The notes under the pieces were generated by a model. That model was given only the letters and a program-made list of their open reading frames with translations. It made no database searches and was not told the origin of the DNA. Below, piece after piece: positions 1 through 8,982 of a stretch of DNA of 64,000 bases (the first letter of the stretch is position 1; each line of letters starts with the position of its first letter). The DNA is taken from NCBI RefSeq assembly GCF_007874125.1, contig NZ_CP040128.1:62001-126000 (forward strand), in the 5' to 3' direction. This stretch comes from Noviherbaspirillum sp. UKPF54 (GTDB lineage Bacteria; Pseudomonadota; Gammaproteobacteria; Burkholderiales; Burkholderiaceae_D). Made by a program: the position numbers and the translations under genes.

Positions 1-714
1 GCTGTTGAAGTAGATCGTCAGCGACGACGCCAGGCCGGAGAAGCCGCCGAAGGTCACGCTGTAGAAGAACATGAACCACCACGCATCCTTGTCCTTCAGG
101 ACGTGCAGGTATTCGACCAGGGCTTTGGCCGGCGGTGCGGCCGGCGCATCCTTGGCGAAGACCATGTAGACGAGGAACGCGACGCCAAGCGGGATCAGGC
201 ACAGGCCGAACACGTTCTGCCAGCCGAACGCGATCGCCAGCGACGGCGCGAACAAGGCGGCGAACGCGGTGCCGGAGTTGCCCGCGCCGGCGATGCCGAG
301 CGCCGTACCCTGGTGCTCCGGCGGATACCAGCGCGACGCCAGCGGCAGCGCGACCGCGAATGCGGCGCCGGCCACACCCAGCAGGATGCCGAGCGAGAGC
401 ATCGCATCGTAGCTGTTCAGCTGCCCGAGCCAGGCCCAGAGCAGCGCGGCGATCACGACGACCTGGCCGATGGCGCCGGCCTTCTTCGGCTTCAGGTGGT
501 CCACCAGCACGCCCATGACGATGCGCAGCAGCGCTCCTGCCAGCAGCGGCGTGGCCACCATCAAGCCCTTTTGCGCCGGGCTGAGCCCGAGGTCTCGCGA
601 GATCTGCACCGCCAATGGCCCGAGCAGCACCCAGACCATGAAGCTCAGATCGAAATAGAAAAAGGCGGCGAGCAGGGTCGGTGTATGGCCCGCCTTCCAG
701 AACGACGTTTTCAT
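1..714 (-). CDS. narK: Nitrate/nitrite transporter of the major facilitator superfamily, NarK type (3' end cut off by window edge)
   Basis: The 238 visible codons read leftward from an ATG at 714 and run off the window edge, so this is the N-terminal half only. The protein begins MKTSFWKAGHTPTLLAAFFY and contains several hydrophobic helices plus the family-like stretch LLAGALLRIVMGVLVDHL and a glycine-rich GIAGAGNSGTAFAALF segment, as in NarK/NasA nitrate-nitrite carriers. It would bring nitrate into the cytoplasm for the divergently transcribed nirB-nirD-nasA genes, from which it is separated by about 270 bp. Family membership is well supported by sequence and context; whether it carries nitrate, nitrite or both is inference. 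Confidence 0.85.
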   Translation of the reverse strand, partial: MKTSFWKAGHTPTLLAAFFYFDLSFMVWVLLGPLAVQISRDLGLSPAQKGLMVATPLLAGALLRIVMGVLVDHLKPKKAGAIGQVVVIAALLWAWLGQLNSYDAMLSLGILLGVAGAAFAVALPLASRWYPPEHQGTALGIAGAGNSGTAFAALFAPSLAIAFGWQNVFGLCLIPLGVAFLVYMVFAKDAPAAPPAKALVEYLHVLKDKDAWWFMFFYSVTFGGFSGLASSLTIYFNS

Positions 715-980
715 GAGGCTCCTTTGCATCCGATATTGAAGTCGCGTCCTCTTATGCAATCGCCATGCCATTCGATGTTGCGCAGCGATTGCGTGCATGT
801 GCGCGTATCGCCCTTGTGCATCGCGCCGGACGCGCCGAAAAGGCGCACCGCCGCAGTGCGGATTTCTCTTCAATTCAGTGCATTCACCCGGCGAATCGAC
901 TGGCACCGCTTTTGCTAATCAGATGCAGGGATGTTTTCTGAAATGGCTTTAATGGCGAAGCTGGAATGAAGGGAGCTTTA
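715..980. promoter_or_regulatory. Divergent intergenic region between narK-type gene and nirB
   Basis: This 266-bp stretch must hold the promoters of the nitrate transporter (leftward) and of nirB (rightward). I see no gene in it. I could not identify a confident NtrC, NarL/NarP or sigma-54 site by eye, so regulation by nitrogen status or nitrate is expected from the pathway, not shown. Confidence 0.4.
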
Positions 981-3416
981 ATGAAGAAGCTGAAATTGGT
1001 CATGGTCGGCAACGGCATGGCCGGCGCGCGCACGCTCGATGAACTGCTGAAGATCGCGCCGGACGTGTACGACATCACGGTGTTCGGCGCCGAGCCGTAT
1101 GCGAACTACAACCGCATCCTGCTGTCGCCCGTCCTGGCCGGCGAGCAGACCATCAAGGACATCATGTTGAACGATGTCGACTGGTACCAGGAAAACAACA
1201 TCACGCTCCATCTCGGCAAGAAGATCGTCAAGATCGACCGCGTCCGGCGCCAGGTCGTCGCCGAAGACGGCACGGTCGCGGAATACGACCGCCTGCTGCT
1301 GGCCACCGGCTCCAATCCATTCATCCTGCCGGTGCCGGGCAAGGACCTGAAGGGCGTGATCTCCTATCGCGACATCCAGGACACCAACGCGATGATCGAG
1401 GCGGCCACGGTGCACAGGCACGCGGTCGTGATCGGCGGCGGCCTCCTGGGACTGGAAGCGGCCAACGGCTTGAAGCAGCGCGGCATGGATGTGACCGTGG
1501 TACACCTGCCGGCCTGGCTGATGGAGCGCCAGCTTGACCCGGCCGCTGGCAAGATGCTGCAGAAGTCGCTGGAAGACCGCGGCCTGAAATTCCTGCTCGA
1601 TAAGAATACGAAGGAGCTCGTCGGCGACGAGGATGGCCATGTGCAGGCGATCCGCTTTGCCGACGGCCTCGAAGTGCCGGCGCAGCTGGTCGTGATGGCC
1701 GTGGGTATCCGCCCCAACACGACGCTGGCCGAATCGGCCGGTCTGTATTGCAACAGGGGCATCGTCGTCAACGACACCATGCAGACCTTCGACCCGCGCA
1801 TCTACGCGGTGGGCGAGTGCGTGAACCATCGCGGCACAGCCTACGGGCTGGTGGCGCCGCTATTCGAGATGGCCAAGGTATGCGCCAATCATCTGGCCAA
1901 CTTCGGCATCGGCCGCTATCAGGGCTCCGTCACCTCCACCAAGCTCAAGGTCACCGGCATCGACCTGTTTTCGGCCGGCGAATTCATGGGCGGCGAGGGC
2001 GTCGAGGAGATCGTGCTGTCCGACCCGATCGGCGGCGTGTACAAGAAGCTGGTGATCAAGGACGACAAGCTGGTCGGCGCCTGCCTGTACGGCGACACGG
2101 TGGACGGCGGCTGGTATTTCAAGCTGCTGCGCGAGGGCAAGAGCATCGGCGAGATGCGCGACACGCTCATGTTCGGCGAATCCAACACAGGGCGTCCCGG
2201 CGACGCCGGGCACGAGGGTCACACGCGGGCGGCGGCAATGCCGGACGAGGCCGAGGTGTGCGGCTGCAACGGCGTATGCAAGGGCACCATCGTCAAGGCG
2301 ATCAAGGAAAAGGGCTTGTTCACGCTGGAAGACGTGCGCAAGCACACCAAGGCGTCGGCTTCCTGCGGGTCCTGCACCGGCCTGGTCGAGCAGATCATCA
2401 TGGCGACCGTCGGCGACTACTCGGTGTCGACCAAGGCCAAGCCGCTGTGCGGCTGCACCGACTACACGCACCAGGAAGTGCGCGATGCGATCAGGGTCAA
2501 CAAGCTGCTGACGATCGCCGACACCATGAAATTCATGGAATGGCGCACTCCGAACGGGTGCGCGACCTGCCGTCCCGCCTTGAACTATTACCTGATCTCG
2601 ACCTGGCCGCACGAGGCGAAGGACGATCCGCAGTCGCGCTTCATCAACGAGCGCGCGCACGCCAACATCCAGAAGGACGGCACCTATTCCGTGATCCCGC
2701 GCATGTGGGGCGGCGAGACCAATGCCTCCGAGTTGCGCCGCATCGCAGACGTGGTCGACAAGTACCACATCCCGACGGTGAAGGTCACCGGAGGCCAGCG
2801 TATCGATCTGCTCGGCGTGAAGAAGGAAGACTTGCCGGCGGTATGGCAGGACCTCGGCATGCCGTCCGGCCATGCGTATGCGAAGGCGCTGCGCACGGTG
2901 AAGACCTGCGTCGGCTCCGAATGGTGCCGCTTCGGCACACAGGATTCGACCTTGATGGGCAAGCAGCTGGAGCGGGCGCTGTGGCGCATGTATGCGCCGC
3001 ACAAGGTCAAGATCGCGGTGTCCGGTTGCCCGCGCAACTGCGCCGAGTCGGGCATCAAGGATGTCGGCGTGATCGGCGTGGACTCCGGCTGGGAAATCTA
3101 CGTGGCCGGCAACGGCGGCATCAAGACCGAGGTTGCGCACTTTTTCGTGAAGGTGAAAACCCATGACGAGGTACTGGAATATTCCGGCGCCTTCCTGCAA
3201 CTGTATCGCGAGGAGGGCTGGTATCTGGAGCGCACCGTGCACTACGTAGCGCGCGTGGGGCTCGATCATGTGAAGAAGAAGGTTTTGGACGATGCCGGGG
3301 GGCGCAAGGCGCTCTACGAGCGGCTGCTGTTCTCGCTGCAAGGCGAACCCGATCCGTGGCACGAGAAGGAAAAGGCGCAGGTCGACGAGCGGCAGTTCGC
3401 GCCGCTGCCCGTATAA
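981..3416 (+). CDS. nirB: Assimilatory nitrite reductase [NAD(P)H], large subunit
   Basis: Reduces nitrite to ammonium in the cytoplasm using NAD(P)H, FAD, an Fe-S cluster and siroheme. Domains in order: a FAD/NAD-binding pyridine nucleotide-disulfide oxidoreductase module (residues about 1-400, starting MKKLKLVMVGNGMAGARTL), two BFD-type [2Fe-2S] cysteine clusters (CGCNGVC near 427 and CGCTDY further on), then the ferredoxin-like and siroheme/[4Fe-4S] domains with CVGSEWC (about 642) and CPRNC (about 682). I chose ATG 981 over the in-frame ATG at 966 because GGAG lies just upstream of 981. At 811 residues it has the normal length. It heads an operon with nirD and nasA; cobA downstream supports the siroheme supply. 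Confidence 0.96.
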   Translation: MKKLKLVMVGNGMAGARTLDELLKIAPDVYDITVFGAEPYANYNRILLSPVLAGEQTIKDIMLNDVDWYQENNITLHLGKKIVKIDRVRRQVVAEDGTVAEYDRLLLATGSNPFILPVPGKDLKGVISYRDIQDTNAMIEAATVHRHAVVIGGGLLGLEAANGLKQRGMDVTVVHLPAWLMERQLDPAAGKMLQKSLEDRGLKFLLDKNTKELVGDEDGHVQAIRFADGLEVPAQLVVMAVGIRPNTTLAESAGLYCNRGIVVNDTMQTFDPRIYAVGECVNHRGTAYGLVAPLFEMAKVCANHLANFGIGRYQGSVTSTKLKVTGIDLFSAGEFMGGEGVEEIVLSDPIGGVYKKLVIKDDKLVGACLYGDTVDGGWYFKLLREGKSIGEMRDTLMFGESNTGRPGDAGHEGHTRAAAMPDEAEVCGCNGVCKGTIVKAIKEKGLFTLEDVRKHTKASASCGSCTGLVEQIIMATVGDYSVSTKAKPLCGCTDYTHQEVRDAIRVNKLLTIADTMKFMEWRTPNGCATCRPALNYYLISTWPHEAKDDPQSRFINERAHANIQKDGTYSVIPRMWGGETNASELRRIADVVDKYHIPTVKVTGGQRIDLLGVKKEDLPAVWQDLGMPSGHAYAKALRTVKTCVGSEWCRFGTQDSTLMGKQLERALWRMYAPHKVKIAVSGCPRNCAESGIKDVGVIGVDSGWEIYVAGNGGIKTEVAHFFVKVKTHDEVLEYSGAFLQLYREEGWYLERTVHYVARVGLDHVKKKVLDDAGGRKALYERLLFSLQGEPDPWHEKEKAQVDERQFAPLPV

Positions 3417-3468
3417 GGCGGGAAGAACGGACGCGGCCGGCCGCCTGAAAGCGATGAGAGGAACGACG

Positions 3469-3591
3469 ATGAAACTGTATCTGTGCGCGATTGTGCTGAC
3501 CATGTCGGCAACCGCGATCATCGTCAACACCTGCATTGCCTACGGCAATCCGGGCCGGGCAGCGCCTGCCAACATATACCAACTTAACTGA
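3469..3591 (+). CDS. Small hydrophobic protein encoded between nirB and nirD (hypothetical)
   Basis: A 40-residue reading frame, MKLYLCAIVLTMSATAIIVN and on to YQLN, preceded by the good ribosome binding site GAGAGGAA about 4-5 nt before the ATG. The first 25 residues look like a signal peptide or one membrane segment; no lipobox or known family is evident. It sits 52 nt after nirB and 10 nt before nirD, so it would be co-transcribed with them. I do not recognise it. It could be a real small membrane protein or only a spacer; the ribosome binding site favours translation. Confidence 0.4.
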   Translation: MKLYLCAIVLTMSATAIIVNTCIAYGNPGRAAPANIYQLN

Positions 3592-3601
3592 AGGGATCGA
3601 A

Positions 3602-3955
3602 ATGTCTCAGCAATGGAAACCTGTATGCGATGTCGCGGACATCCCGGTGCTCGGCGCCCGCGTCGTCAAGCGAACCGGAGGGCCCGACGTGGCGATTTTC
3701 CGCAACGGCGAAGACAAGGTGTTCGCGCTGCTCGACCGCTGTCCGCACAAGGGCGGTCCGCTGTCGCAGGGTATCGTGTTCGGCGAGCACGTCGCCTGCC
3801 CGCTGCACAACTGGAGCATCGGCCTCGATTCCGGCTGCGCCAACGCGCCCGACGAGGGCTGCACGCCGAAGTTCAGCGTCAAGGTCGAGGATGGCAAGGT
3901 ATTCCTCGACGCCGGTGAATTGCATTCCGTGGCGATCGAGGTCAAGGCCGCATGA
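3602..3955 (+). CDS. nirD: Assimilatory nitrite reductase [NAD(P)H], small subunit (Rieske-like)
   Basis: 117 residues, starting MSQQWKPVCDVADIPVLGAR. It is a Rieske-fold protein of the NirD group: the cluster-binding segments are C-P-H (RCPHKGGPLSQG) and C-P-L-H (VACPLHNWSIGL), so unlike many short NirD proteins it keeps both Cys-His pairs and could bind a [2Fe-2S] cluster. It partners NirB in nitrite reduction. ATG 3602 is chosen because AAGGGA lies just upstream; an in-frame extension to 3536 adds unrelated residues. Its stop overlaps the nasA start by 4 nt (ATGA), implying translational coupling. Confidence 0.94.
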   Translation: MSQQWKPVCDVADIPVLGARVVKRTGGPDVAIFRNGEDKVFALLDRCPHKGGPLSQGIVFGEHVACPLHNWSIGLDSGCANAPDEGCTPKFSVKVEDGKVFLDAGELHSVAIEVKAA

Positions 3956-6732
3956 GCGAATTGCGCGAATCCAGGACTACCTGCTGCTATTGCGGCGTCG
4001 GCTGCGGCATGATCGTCGAGGCCGACGGCGCGCAGATCGTCGGCGTGCGCGGCGACCCGGACCATCCGGCCAATTTCGGTCGCCTGTGCACCAAGGGCAG
4101 CACGCTGCACCTGACCGCCGATCCGGTGCTGCAGCAGCAGGTGCGTGCGCTGCATCCGGAAATGCGGGCGGCGCGCGGCTTGCCTCGCGCGCGCGCCTCG
4201 TGGGAAGACGCGCTGGATTTCGTCGCGAAAAAAATCGCCGATACGCTGCGCGAGCACGGCCCGGACAGCGTCGGCTTCTACATTTCCGGCCAGCTGCTGA
4301 CGGAAGATTATTACGTCTTCAACAAGCTGGCCAAGGGCCTGGTCGGCACCAACAACATCGACACCAACTCGCGCCTGTGCATGTCGAGCGCGGTGGCGGG
4401 CTACAAGCAGACGCTGGGCGCGGATGCGCCGCCGGCCTGCTACGAGGACGTCGATCATGCCGACCTGATCTTCATCGTCGGCTCCAACACCGCCTACGCG
4501 CATCCGATCCTCTATCGCCGCATCGAGGAAGCGAGAAAGAAGAACCGCGCGCTGAAGATGATCGTCGCCGACCCGCGCCGCACCGACACCGCGCGCGACG
4601 CCGATCTGTTCCTGCCGATTTTGCCCGGTACCGACGTGGTGCTGTTCAACGGCATGCTCCATATCTGCCTGTGGGAAGACCTGATCGACCAGGCCTACAT
4701 CGACGCGCATACCGAGGGTTTCGCCGACTTGAAGCGCACGGTGCGCGATTACACGCCGAAGTTCGTCGCCGAGACCTGCGGCATCAGCGAAGAGGATTTG
4801 ACCAGGGCGGCGCGCTGGTTCGGCGAATCGAAGGCCGCCTTGTCCCTGTATTGCCAGGGCCTCAACCAGTCGTCGTCCGGCACCGCGAAGAATGCGGCGC
4901 TGATCAACCTGCATCTCGCCACGCGCCAGATCGGCAAGCCCGGCGCCGGCCCGTTTTCGCTGACCGGCCAGCCGAATGCGATGGGCGGACGGGAAGTCGG
5001 CGGCCTGGCCAACCTGCTGTCGGCGCACAGGGACATGGCCAATCCGGCGCATCGCGCCGAAGTGGCGCGCCTGTGGGGGATCGACGACGTGCCTTCCAGC
5101 CCGGGTAAGAGCGCGGTCGAGATGTTCGAGGCGGTGCGCTCTGGCGAAATCAAGATCCTCTGGATCGCCTGCACCAATCCCGCCCAGTCGCTGCCCGAGC
5201 AAAAGCTGGTGCGCGAGGCCCTGGAAAAGGCCGAGCTGGTGATCGTGCAGGAAGCGTACAGGACCACCGCGACGGTCGGCTACGCCGACGTGCTGCTGCC
5301 GGCCACCGCCTGGGCCGAGAAGGAAGGAACCGTCACCAACTCCGAGCGGCGCATTACCCGCTTCAAGCCGATTCTCGGCAAGCCGGGCGAGTGTCGCCAT
5401 GACTGGGAAATCGCGGTCGATTTCGCGCGCCGGCTGGAAGCGCTCATGGCCAGGAGCACGACGCTGTTCCCGTACGGCGGCGTCGAGGAAATCTGGAACG
5501 AGCACCGCGAATCGACGCGCGGCCGCGATCTCGACATCACCGGCTTGTCGTACCGGATTCTGGAAGAGCAGGGGCCGCAGCAATGGCCGTTTCCCGAGGG
5601 CGCGACGGAAGGAAAGAAACGCCTGTACGAGGATGGCGTGTTCCCTACCGCAAGCGGCCGCGCACGGTTCGTCAACACGGTGTACCGACCGGTGGCCGAG
5701 CCGGTCGACGCGCGCTATCCGTTCCGCCTGAGCACCGGGCGCCTGCGCGACCAGTGGCATGGCATGAGCCGCACCGGCACCGTGGCGCGATTGTTTGCGC
5801 ATGCAGCGGAGCCGGCGGTGATGATGGCGAGGATCGACATGGATCGCCGCATGATCTCCGACGGCGACCTGGTGCATGTGACCGGCAGGCGCGGCTCGCA
5901 GATCCTGCCGGCCGTCGCCAGCGACGACATGCGCTCCGGGCAGGCGTTCATCGGCATGCACTGGGGCGAGGAATACGTATCGGGCAGGGGCAGCGACGGC
6001 AGCGGCACGTACGGCGTGAACGCGCTGACCCTGCCGGCGCTGTGCCCGAGCTCGAAGCAGCCGGAATTGAAGCACGCGGCGGTGAAAATCCTGAAGGCGG
6101 AACTACCGTGGCGCTTCCTGGTATTCGGCTGGATCGACCGCTCGCGCGTGCTGGCCTTGCAGGCTGCGCTGCGGCCCGCCATGCGGCGGTTCGCCTATGC
6201 CTCCTGCACCTTGTTCGGGCGCGAGAGGAACGGTGTCGTGTTCCGCGCGGCTGACGACTACCCGGCGGCGGCGGAACTGGTCCGCGAAATCGAGGAGCTG
6301 TTCGGCATCGCCGGCGCCGACGTGCTGCGCTACGATGACGCCAGGCGCGGCAATGCCCGGCATATCCGCGTGCGCGAAGGCAAGCTGGCGGCGGTCTCGC
6401 TGGCCGGGGACACTTCCGCCGAACGCTGGCTGAAGGAATATCTGGAGGGCGAACAGCCGGTGGCCGCCCTGGGGCGCCTGCTGCTGGTGCCGTCGGCCAG
6501 GGCGCCGCAGGGCTTCAAGAGCCGCGGGCGTGTCGTCTGCAATTGCTTCAACGTGGCCGAGAGCGCGATCGGCGAAACGCTCGAGCGCAACGACTGGGTC
6601 AATTGCGGCACGCAGGAAGCGGTGCTGGCTTCGGTGCAGGACAAGCTGAAATGCGGCACGAATTGCGGTTCCTGCGTGCCGGAACTCAAGAAGATCATCC
6701 TGGCGCAAATGCCGCGCAAGGCTGCCGCCTGA
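3952..6732 (+). CDS. nasA: Assimilatory nitrate reductase catalytic subunit (molybdopterin, with C-terminal BFD-like domain)
   Basis: Reduces nitrate to nitrite in the cytoplasm. The 926-residue protein starts with the [4Fe-4S] motif TCCYCGVGCGMIVEADG (residues about 10-26, completed by LCTKGS), followed by the bis-MGD molybdopterin oxidoreductase body and the dinucleotide-binding domain (YPFRLSTGRLRDQWHGMSRT). The C-terminus (about 860-915) carries a BFD-like [2Fe-2S] domain with CNCFNV and CGTNCGSC, an extra electron-entry site found in NasA-type enzymes. The linker at about 710-860 (WRFLVFGWIDRSRVLALQAA) is less familiar. It is coupled to nirD by an ATGA overlap, giving a complete nitrate-to-ammonium route. 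Confidence 0.94.
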   Translation: MSELRESRTTCCYCGVGCGMIVEADGAQIVGVRGDPDHPANFGRLCTKGSTLHLTADPVLQQQVRALHPEMRAARGLPRARASWEDALDFVAKKIADTLREHGPDSVGFYISGQLLTEDYYVFNKLAKGLVGTNNIDTNSRLCMSSAVAGYKQTLGADAPPACYEDVDHADLIFIVGSNTAYAHPILYRRIEEARKKNRALKMIVADPRRTDTARDADLFLPILPGTDVVLFNGMLHICLWEDLIDQAYIDAHTEGFADLKRTVRDYTPKFVAETCGISEEDLTRAARWFGESKAALSLYCQGLNQSSSGTAKNAALINLHLATRQIGKPGAGPFSLTGQPNAMGGREVGGLANLLSAHRDMANPAHRAEVARLWGIDDVPSSPGKSAVEMFEAVRSGEIKILWIACTNPAQSLPEQKLVREALEKAELVIVQEAYRTTATVGYADVLLPATAWAEKEGTVTNSERRITRFKPILGKPGECRHDWEIAVDFARRLEALMARSTTLFPYGGVEEIWNEHRESTRGRDLDITGLSYRILEEQGPQQWPFPEGATEGKKRLYEDGVFPTASGRARFVNTVYRPVAEPVDARYPFRLSTGRLRDQWHGMSRTGTVARLFAHAAEPAVMMARIDMDRRMISDGDLVHVTGRRGSQILPAVASDDMRSGQAFIGMHWGEEYVSGRGSDGSGTYGVNALTLPALCPSSKQPELKHAAVKILKAELPWRFLVFGWIDRSRVLALQAALRPAMRRFAYASCTLFGRERNGVVFRAADDYPAAAELVREIEELFGIAGADVLRYDDARRGNARHIRVREGKLAAVSLAGDTSAERWLKEYLEGEQPVAALGRLLLVPSARAPQGFKSRGRVVCNCFNVAESAIGETLERNDWVNCGTQEAVLASVQDKLKCGTNCGSCVPELKKIILAQMPRKAAA

Positions 6733-6765
6733 GAGGTGCAGCGCGCTGTTTCTCCAAGAGAAAGA

Positions 6766-6795
6766 ACTCCCTCTCCCGCAAGCGGAAGAGGGAGT
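6766..6795. terminator. Hairpin after nasA, possible transcript end
   Basis: Nine-base arms ACTCCCTCT and AGAGGGAGT enclose a 12-base loop in the 127-bp gap before the next gene. There is no T run, so it is not a classical intrinsic terminator; it may slow or protect the transcript end. Confidence 0.4.
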
Positions 6796-6859
6796 GCAAG
6801 GCTGCCAAGCGGCGATTGCGCCCTTTCTCTCCGTCCGCACTTCGTAGTACCCTTTCGCC

Positions 6860-7852
6860 ATGACTTCCTTGCACACTTCCGAACCGTTCCGCGCCGCCGC
6901 CTTCATCAAGGAAATCGGCCGCGGCAGCAAAGGCGCGCGCGGCATATCGCGCGACGACGCTTTTCAACTGTATGCCGCCATGCTCGACGGCCGCGTTTCC
7001 GATCTGGAGATGGGCGCGCTCGTGATGGCGCTGCGCATCAAGGGCGAATCGGTCGACGAAATCGCCGGGTTTCTCGATGCGGCGGAAGCCTCGTTCGACA
7101 AGCTGCACAATCCCGCCGGCGCCTATGCGCCGGTCGTCATCCCGAGCTACAACGGCTCGCGCCAGATGCCGAACCTGACGCCGCTGCTGGCGCTGCTGCT
7201 GGCGCGGCAAGGCGTACCCGTGCTGGTGCACGGCGTAACCGTCGATCCGGGACGGGTGACGACCGCCGAAATCTTCCGCGAACTCGGCTTGTCGTTCGCA
7301 CAGTCGCCCCAGCAGGCAGAGACAGCTTTCGCAAGACGCGAGCCGGTCTTCATGCCGATCGAGGCGCTGGCGCCGAAAATCGCCCGCCTGCTGGCGCTGC
7401 GGCGCGTTCTCGGCGTGCGCAACACCACGCATACGCTGGTGAAGATCCTGCAGCCGTTTTCCGCAGCGGCGCTGCGCCTGACCTCGTACACGCATCCCGA
7501 ATACCTGGACATGCTCACCGCCTATTTCAGCAATGCCGCGCCGCCGGCGCGCGGCGACGCCTTCCTGATGCGCGGCACCGAAGGGGAAACCGTGGCCAAC
7601 GCCAAGCGCGCGCAGCAGATCGAATGGTTCCACGATCACCAGCGCACGACCCTGGTGCAGAAACAGGCGCCGGTGGACGAACTGCCGCCGTTGCCGCACC
7701 AAAGTGATGCCGCCACCACCGCCCGCTGGATCGAAGCCGCCCTGCGCGGCGAGCAACCGGTGCCGCAACCGATCGCGGAGCAGGTGGAACACTGTTTGCA
7801 TGTAGCAAAGCGTCTACAGGCAAACAGTGTGTCCCATGAAAACGCAGGGTAA
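6860..7852 (+). CDS. ybiB: YbiB-like protein of the anthranilate phosphoribosyltransferase (TrpD) fold family
   Basis: 330 residues with the glycosyl transferase family 3 layout: an N-terminal helical domain (GARGISRDDAFQLYAAMLDG, typical of TrpD N-domains) then a phosphoribosyltransferase-like core. The substrate glycine loop of true TrpD is not evident, which fits the YbiB/TrpD2 group, known as DNA-binding proteins with no anthranilate activity. It lies downstream of the nitrate operon and overlaps the start of cobA by 17 nt, so the two are probably co-transcribed. That neighbourhood recurs in Burkholderiales (recalled, not checked). Confidence 0.8.
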   Translation: MTSLHTSEPFRAAAFIKEIGRGSKGARGISRDDAFQLYAAMLDGRVSDLEMGALVMALRIKGESVDEIAGFLDAAEASFDKLHNPAGAYAPVVIPSYNGSRQMPNLTPLLALLLARQGVPVLVHGVTVDPGRVTTAEIFRELGLSFAQSPQQAETAFARREPVFMPIEALAPKIARLLALRRVLGVRNTTHTLVKILQPFSAAALRLTSYTHPEYLDMLTAYFSNAAPPARGDAFLMRGTEGETVANAKRAQQIEWFHDHQRTTLVQKQAPVDELPPLPHQSDAATTARWIEAALRGEQPVPQPIAEQVEHCLHVAKRLQANSVSHENAG

Positions 7853-8615
7853 AGTCTTCCTCGTCGGCGCCGGCCCCGGCGATCCCGAACTCCTCACCAT
7901 CAAGGCGGCCAGGACGATTGCCCTGGCCGACGTGATCCTGGTCGACGATCTGGTCAATCCGGAAATCCTCGACCATGCACGCTTGGACGCGCGCATCGTC
8001 CACGTCGGCAAGCGCGGCGGCTGTCAGTCCACGCCGCAGCAATTCATCGAGCGCCTGATGATTGCCGAGGCGCGGGCCGGACACTGCGTGGTGCGCCTGA
8101 AGGGCGGCGACCCGTTCATCTTCGGGCGCGGCGGCGAAGAGCGCGCGCACCTGCGGGGCGCGGGCATCGAAGTCGACGTCGTCAACGGCATCAGCAGCGG
8201 ACTGGCCGCGCCGGCGTCGATCGGCGTGCCGCTCACGCATCGCGACTGGAGCCAGGGCGCGGTGTTCGTCACCGGCCACGGCAAGACGCCTGACGCCAAT
8301 CCCGACTGGGCCGCGCTGGCAAGGCTGAACATGACGCTGGTGATCTATATGGGCGTGGCGCGCTGCGGCGAAATCCAGGCCGCGCTGCTGGCCGCCGGCA
8401 AGGCGGCCGACACGCCGGTGGCGGTGATACAGTCGGCTACATTGCAGGCGCAGGCACAGCTCGTCACCACCTTGGGCGAACTGTCGCTGGCGCTGGCCGC
8501 CTCCGGCCTGGGCAGCCCCGGCATCATTGTGATCGGCGACGTGGTGCGGTGCGCGGACCGGCAGGCCGGCGCAGGCTGGCATCCCGGACATGAATCCCGG
8601 CGCGTTGGACCTTAG
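7836..8615 (+). CDS. cobA: Uroporphyrinogen-III C-methyltransferase
   Basis: Methylates uroporphyrinogen III twice with S-adenosylmethionine to precorrin-2, the precursor of siroheme used by NirB. The 259 residues contain the family signatures VGAGPGDPELLTIKA at the N-terminus and VVRLKGGDPFIFGRGGEE about 80 residues later, and no CysG-type dehydrogenase domain. ATG 7836 gives the expected start MKTQGKVFLVGAGPGD; a GTG at 7827 would add three residues. No strong ribosome binding site is visible, in line with coupling to the overlapping ybiB gene. A strong terminator follows. Confidence 0.93.
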   Translation: MKTQGKVFLVGAGPGDPELLTIKAARTIALADVILVDDLVNPEILDHARLDARIVHVGKRGGCQSTPQQFIERLMIAEARAGHCVVRLKGGDPFIFGRGGEERAHLRGAGIEVDVVNGISSGLAAPASIGVPLTHRDWSQGAVFVTGHGKTPDANPDWAALARLNMTLVIYMGVARCGEIQAALLAAGKAADTPVAVIQSATLQAQAQLVTTLGELSLALAASGLGSPGIIVIGDVVRCADRQAGAGWHPGHESRRVGP

Positions 8616-8636
8616 ATAATCTCCGCAAGCGATTTG

Positions 8637-8663
8637 GGCCGCCTTCCCGGGCGGCCTTTTTTT
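8637..8663 (+). terminator. Intrinsic terminator after cobA
   Basis: GGCCGCC pairs with GGCGGCC across a six-base loop and is followed by seven T residues. It closes the nitrate assimilation/siroheme transcript. Confidence 0.9.
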
Positions 8664-8982
8664 CGCCAGTTGTCAAGTCATTTTCCCGTTCGGTCACTGC
8701 AAAAAAGACGCTTCCAAATATTGCTGAACGGAACTTTGTATCGCTTCCGCTGACAAAGAGAGCAGTGCCGCCCGCCTTGATGGCGGCATCAACAAGGTGC
8801 CCCAGGGAGTTCTCAAAGCTTGTTTGAAAGGCCATAACTCGCTTCCATATCGGGCGCATGATGTCGTGCAGGCGTATCTGCGCGATGTTCGCAGGACGAT
8901 GTCGATGCGTTGCATCCGGCTTGCAGACAGTCTCTTGATCCAACTCTCTTCCCTATAAAAAGTATTTCATGCTGGAGGAGTT
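8664..8982. other. Intergenic region, no convincing gene
   Basis: About 320 bp between the cobA terminator and the antiporter gene. Minus-strand frames are open (for example 8694-8915), but they show no ribosome binding site or recognisable protein. The last 30 bases hold an AT-rich stretch and the ribosome binding site GGAGGAG of the next gene. Nothing else is seen. Confidence 0.5.

Noticed and set aside
3607..6075. 822-codon open frame on the minus strand opposite nirD/nasA
   Set aside because: Shadow of high-GC coding sequence; Arg/His-rich composition, no motif, and the plus strand has a clear enzyme gene.
8694..8943. Leftward open frames between cobA and the antiporter gene
   Set aside because: No start signal or recognisable protein; two frames are open at once, which argues against coding.
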